Part shown: one piece after another, positions 1 through 5,090 of the stretch
Numbering within the stretch: position 1 is the first letter of the stretch
How the letters are laid out: each line of letters starts with the position of its first letter
NCBI GenBank assembly: GCA_003663055.1
Contig: QMZF01000062.1
Location: 1 to 6,323, forward strand
Direction of reading: 5' to 3'
DNA length: 6,323 nucleotides
DNA from: Archaeoglobales archaeon
GTDB lineage: Archaea; Halobacteriota; Archaeoglobi; Archaeoglobales; Archaeoglobaceae
Notes under the pieces: generated by a model
The model's input: the letters and a program-made list of their open reading frames with translations, nothing else
Told to the model about the DNA's origin: nothing
Database searches by the model: none
Made by a program: the position numbers and the translations under genes

Positions 1-105
1 GCTATGAAATACGCAGAAGAGAACGGAATTCCATTTGTTGAGGGTAAGGCCATAGTCAGAGCCTATGCCGAGTTTAAGGAAATAAAAGTCAAGCTTTTTA
101 TATAA
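1..105 (+). CDS. C-terminal end of an unidentified protein (5' end outside window)
   Basis: Frame 1 is open from the window edge to a TAA at 103-105, giving the last 34 residues of a protein that begins upstream. The visible part has alternating charged and hydrophobic residues (YAEENGIPFVEGKAIV is typical) and looks like a folded soluble domain with archaeal codon use. I do not recognise the family. The last residues (KVKLFI) are encoded by the AT-rich run that opens the eroded region downstream. The original stop may therefore have been lost and the present C-terminus may be a by-product of a rearrangement; this is inference. No membrane segment, cysteine motif or nucleotide-binding motif is visible. 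Confidence 0.55.
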   Translation, partial: AMKYAEENGIPFVEGKAIVRAYAEFKEIKVKLFI

Positions 106-178
106 ATTTAAAAAATTTCAAATTTTTATAACAAATTCTTATTTTTCGAAATCTTTATCGGAATGCGATAGGTTCAGT

Positions 179-370
179 TTTGAAATAGGGGATGGCAAGC
201 TCGTACCTATTACTCCAGATCACCCTCTTAGCAGTAAAAAAGAGGTTACAATTGATGACATTTTAAAGTATCCTTTCATTATTCTAACAGATGGGGATCG
301 AGGAAATGAATATAGGCTATGGCTGATGACTTTTCGCAACCACATAGCGTTTCGAATGGCTTCGGCATAG
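179..370 (+). pseudogene. Remnant of a LysR-type regulator effector-binding domain
   Basis: The frame that includes 182-184 encodes a stretch with the signature of the LysR/CysB-type substrate-binding domain: KLVPITPDHPLSSKK, then VTIDDILKYPFIILTDGDRG (197-304). In the family, 'HPL' followed by a short basic loop, a 'sleDL' segment and a 'yPfI' strand is a well known core pattern, and here these appear in the right order and spacing. The similarity fades after about base 316, and the frame stops at TAG 368-370. Upstream the frame is open back to base 86 but has no plausible start and no helix-turn-helix domain. What remains is roughly 45 residues of a domain that normally has about 200. It is a broken gene fragment, not a functional regulator. 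Confidence 0.55.
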
Positions 371-417
371 CAATAACTTCTATGATAGCAGCCTGGAGAG
401 CCTGCGAAGGCTTGTAA
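319..417 (+). pseudogene. Possible C-terminal fragment of a flavoprotein oxidoreductase
   Basis: In a second frame, bases 319-417 encode 32 residues and a stop: DDFSQPHSVSNGFGIA, then ITSMIAAWRACEGL. The arrangement 'D-x-S near a glycine-rich turn, then a hydrophobic alanine-rich helix ending the protein' recalls the final FAD-contacting segment of FAD-dependent oxidoreductases, but the match is a pattern and not an assignment. A TAG at 313-315 cuts the frame upstream. The fragment overlaps the end of the LysR-like frame in another register, so the two probably come from different genes brought together by deletion. An ATG at 319 could start a 32-residue peptide, but I see no ribosome site for it. 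Confidence 0.25.
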
Positions 418-489
418 AGTTAGGGATATAAAGGTATTCAGTAGTGATAGGAATATTTATTTTTGTTGCAACAAAGCTAGCCATGGAAA

Positions 490-603
490 GTGAAAAAAAT
501 AGGCGAATACGCTGACTTTGTAATCGAAAACTGCAGGAGGTTGTTTAAAGAGTTCAGGCAGCAGGCCAATAGTAAGTGGAGGCTAACAAAGAAGCCAAAA
601 TAA
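490..603 (+). pseudogene. 37-codon orphan reading frame, probably a gene fragment
   Basis: A frame from GTG 490 to TAA 601-603 encodes 37 residues: KKIGEYADFVIENCRRLF, then KEFRQQANSKWRLTKKPK. It is basic and probably helical, with protein-like composition, unlike random AT-rich translation. A TAG at 478-480 limits it upstream. GGAAAG at 485-490 overlaps the GTG and is too close to serve as a ribosome site. I do not recognise the family. It could be the C-terminal end of a decayed gene or a very small real protein; I favour the fragment. Confidence 0.25.
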
Positions 604-665
604 GTAGAATTGAAATAGTAATGTAATCGCAGAAAAACCCATTGACGGCACGAAGAGAGTTTGGG

Positions 666-679
666 GATAATATTTATAT
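666..679 (+). promoter_or_regulatory. BRE/TATA promoter of the methionine adenosyltransferase gene
   Basis: GATAAT at 666-671 fits the archaeal BRE pattern and runs directly into ATTTATAT at 672-679, a good TATA box. Transcription would start about 25 bases after the TATA centre, near 700-703. This leaves a leader of about ten bases before the ATG at 713, with room only for the GGTGA ribosome site at 703-707. Confidence 0.6.
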
Positions 680-712
680 CTCTTCATTAATCTTTCTCCA
701 TCGGTGAAAGTA

Positions 713-1906
713 ATGAGGAACATTTACGTCGAGGAAATCGTTCACACTCCTGTTGAACAGCAACAAATTGAAATTGTGGAAAGAAAGGGTATTGGTCATC
801 CTGATAGTCTTGCAGATGGAATGGCGGAGGCGATGAGCAGAGCATTGAGCAAAGAATACATGAAACGCCTAGGAACAGTCCTGCATCACAATACCGATGA
901 AACGCAGATAGTCGCAGGCAAAGCGAACCCGCAGTTTGGTGGTGGAGAGGTTATAGAACCTATCTACGTTCTTCTCGTTGGAAGAGCAACGAAATACTTC
1001 GATGGAGTTTATATTCCAACAGATAAGATAGCTTTAAAGGCTGCAAAAAAGTACGTGAAAGAACATCTCAGAAATATCGATGTTGAATCGGATATAGTTT
1101 TTGACGTAAGGCTTGGAGAAGGAAGCACAGACCTAAAAGACGTTTTTAAGCGTGGCAAGGTTCCGCACGCCAACGACACATCGTTTGGTATAGGATTTGC
1201 ACCGCTGAGCGAAACGGAAAAGCTAGTTTACAATGTAGAACAGCGTATATACAACGAATTTCGGCTAAAGAATCCCGCAATCGGAGAGGACGTTAAAGTC
1301 ATGGGGCTTAGAGAGAAGGATAAGATCACGCTAACGATCGCCTGTGCCTTTGTAGGCAGACATTTGAGCGGAATTGAGGAATACGATGCTGTGAAGCGGG
1401 AACTTACCGAATGGGTAAAGGAAATAACAAGTGATTATACCGAGAGGGAAGTTACCGTAAATGTCAATACAGCTGATGACTACGAAAGGGGTTGTTATTA
1501 TCTTACGGTTACAGGCACTTCAGCCGAGAACGGAGATGACGGGAGCGTTGGTAGAGGTAACAGATGCAATGGACTAATAACTCCCGCCAGACCGATGAGC
1601 ATGGAGGCCACAAGCGGGAAGAATCCGATAAATCATGTTGGCAAGATTTACAACCTCCTCGCAAACCGAATAGCAAACGAATGCGTTGAGAAAGTTGAAG
1701 GCATACAGGAAGTTTACGTAAGGATACTCTCTCAAATTGGGAAGCCAATCGACCAGCCAAGGACACTCAGCGTTCAGATTATACCGAAGAAGGGATACGA
1801 TGTCGAAAAGATGGCTCCCACCGTAAAGAGAATAGCAGATGAGTGGCTTTCTAGAGTGACGGACATAACCGAGATGGTTATTGAGGGGAAACTCAGGACA
1901 TTTTGA
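713..1906 (+). CDS. mat: Archaeal-type S-adenosylmethionine synthetase (methionine adenosyltransferase)
   Basis: The enzyme joins methionine and ATP to make S-adenosylmethionine in the cytoplasm, releasing phosphate and diphosphate. The 397-residue product belongs to the archaeal MAT family, which is very divergent from bacterial MetK. Visible motifs are GHPDS at 28-32, LHHNTDET near 57-64, NTADDYER near 250, the glycine-rich [17 protein letters not shown] at 268-284, and SGKNP at 301-305. Length and order match the family over its whole span. I chose ATG 713 over the in-frame GTG at 704: family members begin MRNI, GGTGA at 703-707 lies 5 bases before 713, and transcription is predicted to start near 701. 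The gene converges on engB with 11 bases between the two stop codons. No truncation or missing key residue is seen. Confidence 0.96.
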   Translation: MRNIYVEEIVHTPVEQQQIEIVERKGIGHPDSLADGMAEAMSRALSKEYMKRLGTVLHHNTDETQIVAGKANPQFGGGEVIEPIYVLLVGRATKYFDGVYIPTDKIALKAAKKYVKEHLRNIDVESDIVFDVRLGEGSTDLKDVFKRGKVPHANDTSFGIGFAPLSETEKLVYNVEQRIYNEFRLKNPAIGEDVKVMGLREKDKITLTIACAFVGRHLSGIEEYDAVKRELTEWVKEITSDYTEREVTVNVNTADDYERGCYYLTVTGTSAENGDDGSVGRGNRCNGLITPARPMSMEATSGKNPINHVGKIYNLLANRIANECVEKVEGIQEVYVRILSQIGKPIDQPRTLSVQIIPKKGYDVEKMAPTVKRIADEWLSRVTDITEMVIEGKLRTF

Positions 1907-1917
1907 TTACGTTTTGA

Positions 1918-2520
1918 TTAACGCTTAAAAACGGAAGTTAAATCCTCCCTTCCAATCTGAATGAGTCTTTCTTTTAGTTCATTTTTTAAAGAAGCCACAT
2001 CTCCTTTCTTGGCGGAAACGGGAAATATCTTGTCGGTCGTTAACATTCCGAGTTTCTCCGCTATTGTTTTTACAGTTCTTTCAACGTCATCAACCTTATC
2101 GATCTTGTTTGCCGCAACAATAACATCGCTCACTTCATCGAGAAACTCGTACATCTCCAAGTCAACTGGTATCTCACCCCTGCTCTCCCAGCGTTCGACA
2201 ATTTCTGGAAAGGCTTTTGCATCGACAACATGTACAGCAGTTAGAATCCTTTCTGCATTGTTTTCGATGTAGTGAACTATGAAGTCCTTAACCCTCTCGT
2301 TAAATTTCCTGTTCACTCCATGGATGTAGCCGTAACCGGGCATGTCGGTGATAAGGAGGTCACGATACACTATCTGGTTTGGCTTTATTGTGGTGCCCGG
2401 TTTAGCGCCTTTTCTAACCCTCCTTCCAAAGATGGCAGAAAAAAGAGACGATTTGCCGACGTTTGAGCGGCCGACAAATATGATTTCATGGCTGACCCGG
2501 CCAGAGACCATAGAACGCAT
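1918..2520 (-). CDS. engB: EngB/YihA-family GTP-binding protein (ribosome biogenesis GTPase)
   Basis: The 200-residue product is a TRAFAC-class GTPase of the EngB (YihA/YsxC) family. Motifs in order are the P-loop GRSNVGKS at 17-24, the switch-I threonines GTT at 42-44, DMPGYG at 59-64, NKID at 138-141 and SAKKGD at 169-174. DMPGYG and the short N-terminus before the P-loop are diagnostic of EngB rather than Era or Der. In bacteria EngB acts in assembly of the large ribosomal subunit; the role of archaeal members is less established. Only ATG codons at 2520 and 2511 can start the frame before the P-loop, so overlap with the upstream Sec61-beta gene (26 or 35 bases) is unavoidable. No clear ribosome site is seen, which suggests translational coupling to Sec61-beta. 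Confidence 0.93.
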   Translation of the reverse strand: MRSMVSGRVSHEIIFVGRSNVGKSSLFSAIFGRRVRKGAKPGTTIKPNQIVYRDLLITDMPGYGYIHGVNRKFNERVKDFIVHYIENNAERILTAVHVVDAKAFPEIVERWESRGEIPVDLEMYEFLDEVSDVIVAANKIDKVDDVERTVKTIAEKLGMLTTDKIFPVSAKKGDVASLKNELKERLIQIGREDLTSVFKR

Positions 2521-2677
2521 TGAGGATGATTATAAGCACTCCAATGATAAATCCGAAAGCTAGAACGCTTTTGGGATTTATTTTTATTTGTGTTCTCTCC
2601 TCCTCAAAGTACCTCATTATTCCCGCAGATGACATTAGGGGTGGTGTTCTTTCCCTTCTCCTTCTTGCTTTTGCCAT
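2486..2677 (-). CDS. secG: Protein translocase subunit Sec61-beta (SecG-type, archaeal)
   Basis: This 63-residue protein is the small third subunit of the SecYE-beta protein-conducting channel in the cytoplasmic membrane. It starts with a basic stretch (MAKARRRRER), then has the family motif PLMSSAGIMRYFEEE at 13-27, a short linker with INPK at 33-36, and one membrane segment at about 37-56, a tail-anchored layout with the N-terminus in the cytoplasm. It looks slightly longer than usual because of a C-terminal tail (GLWPGQP) after the membrane segment. That tail is encoded by DNA that also encodes the start of engB in another frame. The ATG at 2677 has no Shine-Dalgarno site, and a TATA box lies about 25 bases before it, so the mRNA is probably leaderless. 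It is the first gene of a two-gene operon. Confidence 0.93.
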   Translation of the reverse strand: MAKARRRRERTPPLMSSAGIMRYFEEERTQIKINPKSVLAFGFIIGVLIIILNAFYGLWPGQP

Positions 2678-2698
2678 GAGTAGAGGTGTTTGCGGAAA

Positions 2699-2713
2699 GT
2701 ATATAACCTTAAC
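2699..2713 (-). promoter_or_regulatory. Promoter of the Sec61-beta / engB operon
   Basis: On the minus strand GTTAAGG (2713-2707) precedes TTATATAC (2706-2699), a strong archaeal TATA box with a BRE-like element. Its centre is about 25 bases from the ATG at 2677, so transcription should begin at or within a base or two of the start codon and give a leaderless transcript. Confidence 0.6.
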
Positions 2714-2808
2714 TCCATAGCCAAAAACAGGTGGTAAAATTCTTTTATCATCGCTGGCATCCTTTCAACGGGGTTATTCACCAACGAACCGAAATTTTGA
2801 AAAAGCCC

Positions 2809-2823
2809 CAAAGCTTTAAATTA
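2809..2823 (+). promoter_or_regulatory. Promoter of the aIF2-alpha operon
   Basis: CTTTAAATTA at 2814-2823 is a TATA-like element about 29 bases before the ATG at 2846, preceded by CAAAG as a weak BRE. The predicted transcription start near 2842-2845 would leave almost no leader. The element is weaker than the divergent Sec61-beta TATA box about 110 bases away. Nothing else recognisable lies in the 168-base divergent spacer. Confidence 0.45.
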
Positions 2824-2845
2824 CTTCTCTCAAAAAGAAAGCTGG

Positions 2846-3652
2846 ATGAGCAGTAAAAGTGAGAGGTTAATCATTAGGAGGAGTGGTTATCCGGGAAAGG
2901 GTGAAATAGTAATAGGAACGGTCACAAGAGTTCTCGATTTCGGAGCTTTCGTTTCCCTTGACGAGTACGAGGGTAAAGAAGGACTCGTACACATAAGCGA
3001 GGTTGCTCCGGGTTGGATAAAGGATATAAGAGATTACGTTAAAAAGGGACAGAAGGTCGTTTGTAAGGTTCTCGATGTAAATCCAAAGAGGGGACACATA
3101 GACCTCTCGATAAAGGATGTAAATGAAAGACAGAAGAGGGAAAAGATTCAGCAGTGGAAGAACGAACTCAAAGCATTTAAGTGGCTAGAGATAATCGGAG
3201 AGAAACTAGAACTCTCAAGGGAAAAGCTCGTGGAACTTGGAAAAAAACTCGTTAAGGAATACGATACTGTTTACGGTGCCTTTGAGGAGGCAGCCTTTGA
3301 GGGTTACGAAGTTCTCGTTCCTGCTGTTGGCGAAGACTTTGCAAAGGCAATGGCCGAGATAGCCCAGGAAAACATAAAGCCCCCAAAGGTGAAAGTTCGC
3401 GGCTTTTTCGAATTAAGAAGCAATGCTCCCGACGGTATAGAAAGGATAAAAAAGGCTCTTATGGAAGCTTATAACGCTGCAAAGGACGTGAGTATGAAGA
3501 TCGAATACGTTGGAGCCCCGAAGTACAGAGTTATCATAGAGGCTGAGGACTACAAAACGGCCGAAAAAGCCCTTAAAAGTATAACGTCTGCAGTGACGAG
3601 AACGATAAAAAAGCTGGGTGGAACTTGTAACTTCGTGAGGGAAGCGACATGA
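2846..3652 (+). CDS. eif2a: Translation initiation factor 2 subunit alpha (aIF2-alpha)
   Basis: This is the alpha subunit of heterotrimeric aIF2, which brings initiator methionyl-tRNA to the small ribosomal subunit; alpha binds the gamma subunit through its C-terminal domain. The 268-residue product is normal for the family. An N-terminal S1 RNA-binding fold spans about 19-92, with IGTVTRVLDFGAFVSLDEY, the strongly conserved GLVHISEVAPGWIKDIRDY, and HIDLSIKDV. A helical middle domain follows to about 175, then an alpha/beta C-terminal domain with VKVRGFFELRSN and VSMKIEYVGAPKYRV. The N-terminus is about ten residues longer than many homologues that start near the RRSGYP segment, but no other start codon exists there. 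The stop overlaps the Nop10 start as ATGA. Confidence 0.96.
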   Translation: MSSKSERLIIRRSGYPGKGEIVIGTVTRVLDFGAFVSLDEYEGKEGLVHISEVAPGWIKDIRDYVKKGQKVVCKVLDVNPKRGHIDLSIKDVNERQKREKIQQWKNELKAFKWLEIIGEKLELSREKLVELGKKLVKEYDTVYGAFEEAAFEGYEVLVPAVGEDFAKAMAEIAQENIKPPKVKVRGFFELRSNAPDGIERIKKALMEAYNAAKDVSMKIEYVGAPKYRVIIEAEDYKTAEKALKSITSAVTRTIKKLGGTCNFVREAT

Positions 3653-3846
3653 AGGTGAGAATGAGAAAGTGCATATGCGGTACGTATACGCTAAGGGAGA
3701 ACTGCCCTAAGTGTGGTAGAAAGACGTACATGCCTATCCCCCCCAGATTCTCACCAGAGGACCCCTACGGTAAGTACCGCAGAATGCTAAGAGAGGAGTT
3801 AGGGTTTTTCAACTTCAGGAGGTGGTCGAATGCTTCAAAGAGTTGA
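3649..3846 (+). CDS. nop10: H/ACA RNA-protein complex component Nop10
   Basis: Nop10 is a small scaffold protein of archaeal H/ACA complexes. With Cbf5, Gar1 and L7Ae it carries out guide-RNA-directed pseudouridylation of rRNA. The 65-residue product shows the family core: RKC-CGTYTL, CPKCG, then PPRFSPEDPYGKYRR at 32-46. Two features are unusual. The first metal-binding pair is C8-x-C10 rather than the usual C-x2-C, while the second pair (C19, C22) is normal. A tail of about 15 residues (ELGFFNFRRWSNASKS) also follows the conserved core. The ATG overlaps the aIF2-alpha stop by four bases, with GAGGG at 3637-3641 as a possible ribosome site. An in-frame ATG at 3661 is possible but would remove residues before the zinc site. 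The 3' end overlaps the PAC2 gene by 17 bases. Confidence 0.93.
   Translation: MKVRMRKCICGTYTLRENCPKCGRKTYMPIPPRFSPEDPYGKYRRMLREELGFFNFRRWSNASKS
3817..3825 (+). promoter_or_regulatory. Strong Shine-Dalgarno site for the PAC2-family gene
   Basis: AGGAGGTGG lies inside the Nop10 reading frame, four bases before the ATG at 3830. AGGAGGTG (3817-3824) matches the archaeal 16S rRNA 3' end almost perfectly. It fixes the PAC2 start and shows independent re-initiation within the operon, in contrast to the leaderless first gene. Confidence 0.8.
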
Positions 3847-4609
3847 CATCCGCTACCTAAAGAGCGTAGAAGAGGTGGGACTTGAGAGCCCCGTGTTCAT
3901 AGAGGGTCTGCCGGGAATAGGGCATGTCGGCAAACTCGTAGCAGATCATTTGGTCAAGGAGCTCAACGCAGAACTGGTGGTAGAGATTTACTCCCACCAC
4001 TTCCCTCCGCAGGTGATGGTTCTTCAGAATGGAACTATAAGAATGCCCAAGAACGAGATATACGCCTATAAGTCTGATGGAAGCTCGCCCGACTTGCTGA
4101 TACTTATAGGAGACTTCCAGAGCATAAGCAACGAAGGACACTTCGAGCTCGTAAACGCCTACATAGAAGTGGCGAAGCGGTTTAACGCAAGGAGAATTTA
4201 CACCCTCGGAGGCTATGGTATTGGAAAGCTCGTTGAAGAACCCTACGTACTTGGGGCAGCGAACAGCCCAGAGCTTGTAGAAGAGCTGAAGAGGTACGGA
4301 GTCAGATTTGAGAACGGAGAGCCAGGAGGTGGCATAATTGGTGCTTCTGGTTTACTGCTTGGCATTTCGATGCTCGAAGGCATCGAAGCAGCATGCCTGA
4401 TGGGTGTCACCTCTGGCTACATGGTCGATCCAAAGAGCGCAAAGGCTGTGCTTGAAGTTCTGATGAAAATGCTTAACCTTGAAGTCAGCGTAGAGGCACT
4501 CAACGAGAGAGCGAAGGAGATGGAGAAGCTAATAGCACAGATAAAGGAGATGCAGGAAGCTGCTATGCAGCAGTGGAAGAGTGACGAAGATTTAAGGTAT
4601 TTCAGATAG
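3830..4609 (+). CDS. PAC2-family protein, putative archaeal proteasome assembly chaperone / activator
   Basis: The 259-residue product belongs to the PAC2 family, which includes eukaryotic proteasome assembly chaperones and archaeal PbaA/PbaB. Family patterns are FIEGLPGIGHVGK at 23-35, LLILIGDFQS in the first third, YTLGGYGIGK at 124-133, GEPGGGIIGASGLLLG at 163-178 and the MGVTSGYMVDPKSA segment at 191-204. A charged helical, coiled-coil-like region runs from about 220 to 250. The chain ends D-L-R-Y-F-R. The last three residues, YFR, fit a hydrophobic-aromatic-any pattern like the HbYX motif by which activators dock in the pockets of the 20S proteasome. A PbaB-like role is therefore plausible but not proven. 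It is the last gene of the aIF2-alpha operon, with a strong ribosome site inside nop10. The family is confident; the exact partner is inferred. Confidence 0.88.
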   Translation: MLQRVDIRYLKSVEEVGLESPVFIEGLPGIGHVGKLVADHLVKELNAELVVEIYSHHFPPQVMVLQNGTIRMPKNEIYAYKSDGSSPDLLILIGDFQSISNEGHFELVNAYIEVAKRFNARRIYTLGGYGIGKLVEEPYVLGAANSPELVEELKRYGVRFENGEPGGGIIGASGLLLGISMLEGIEAACLMGVTSGYMVDPKSAKAVLEVLMKMLNLEVSVEALNERAKEMEKLIAQIKEMQEAAMQQWKSDEDLRYFR

Positions 4610-4811
4610 AAATTAAAGTCATTTGCCAAAACTCTTGCACCATTCCACTGCACTCACTAAACTTCTAAAGTTAAATGTTTAATGGAAAATAAAAATGAAC
4701 CATACTACTTGGTATCAACAAACTGGAAAAAGCCTGAGAACACTGGATTGAGGAGAAGCATAGAAGGGACAAATCCATTTTAAAGCTTGAGGGGAATTAT
4801 TTAAAGGTCAT
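4610..4811. other. Stretch after the PAC2 gene with no convincing gene
   Basis: This AT-rich stretch follows the PAC2 stop. A 33-codon frame runs from ATG 4682 to TAA 4781-4783 (MENKNEPYYLVSTNWKKPEN at its start), but it has no ribosome site or recognisable motif and is followed at once by the decayed repeat protein. It may be an eroded upstream part of that gene. No clear terminator hairpin is seen after the operon. Confidence 0.4.
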
Positions 4812-5079
4812 TTTGATTCTTACCTCATTAAAACAGATGCAAAAGGCAACATAGAATGGATAAGAACCTTTGGTGGGAGTGATTATGATGTAGCCCGCTC
4901 TGTTTGGCAAACTTCTGCCGGAGGATACATAATTGCTGGCTACACTAAATCGTTCGGAAAAAGCGATGTCTATGTTATTAAGCTTTCACCTGAAAAGAAA
5001 ACAAACACCGGGATTTGATGTTATTGTAAGCATTCTTACAGTATTAATAGCTTTAATTGTGAAAAAGTTAAAATGTTAG
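4791..5079 (+). pseudogene. 3' remnant of a secreted beta-propeller-like repeat protein with a frameshifted PGF-CTERM-like tail
   Basis: The frame open from 4791 encodes a recognisable extracellular repeat unit: FDSYLIKTDAKGNIEWIRTF, then GGSDYDVARSVWQTSAGGYI, then IAGYTKSFGKSDVYVIKLSP (4812-4991). The spacing 'YLIKTDxxGNxxW... GGYIxAGYTxSFG..DVYVIK' is typical of long tandem propeller-like repeats in archaeal and bacterial surface proteins. This frame stops at TGA 5016-5018. One base out of register, from about 5005, the DNA encodes T-P-G-F, then a hydrophobic segment (VIVSILTVLIALIV), then KKLKC and TAG 5077-5079. That is the three-part layout of a PGF-CTERM anchor, the signal processed by archaeosortase in Euryarchaeota. 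The two parts belong to one ancestral protein split by an indel in the A-rich run 4993-5005. No start or signal peptide remains, so this is a decayed 3' end. Confidence 0.6.
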
Positions 5080-5090
5080 TTTTCACAATT
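5055..5090. terminator. 11-bp perfect inverted repeat, possible bidirectional terminator
   Basis: AATTGTGAAAA at 5055-5065 and TTTTCACAATT at 5080-5090 are exact reverse complements separated by a 14-base loop. The loop ends with the TAG of the plus-strand remnant. The right arm ends on the last base of the minus-strand gene's TAA (5092-5090). A hairpin exactly between two convergent gene ends suggests a shared transcript end or processing site. Archaeal termination depends mostly on U-tracts, and only TTTT is present here in either direction, so the role is inferred. Confidence 0.5.

Larger units (their letters stand above)
106..660. other. Gene-poor, eroded stretch with gene fragments
   Basis: No intact gene lies between the stop at 105 and the methionine adenosyltransferase promoter. 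The first 60 bases are very AT-rich, with several A and T runs and imperfect inverted AT repeats. The rest contains short pieces of recognisable or protein-like coding sequence in different frames (179-370, 319-417, 490-603), separated by stops and lacking plausible starts. This pattern fits decayed genes better than a long regulatory region. No tRNA, CRISPR repeats or transposase was seen. Confidence 0.6.

Noticed and set aside
94..150. TATA-like TTTTTATATAAATTT and imperfect AT inverted repeat as a promoter or origin-like element
   Set aside because: No intact gene begins within reach, and AT-rich sequence of this sort makes such matches by chance; no repeated origin boxes are present.
1509..1766. 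Open frame antisense to the methionine adenosyltransferase gene
   Set aside because: It is fully inside a strongly conserved gene on the other strand, with Leu/Arg/Ser-rich composition typical of an antisense shadow and no motifs.
1961..2720. Several plus-strand open frames opposite engB and Sec61-beta
   Set aside because: The minus-strand products have complete family motifs; the plus-strand translations are Ser/Phe-rich with no motifs.
3857..4141. Open frame antisense to the PAC2 gene
   Set aside because: It is a shadow of the conserved PAC2 coding sequence with no plausible promoter.
4417..4653. Open frame antisense to the end of the PAC2 gene
   Set aside because: The Ser/Phe/Ile-rich translation is the usual reverse image of a Glu/Lys-rich helix.
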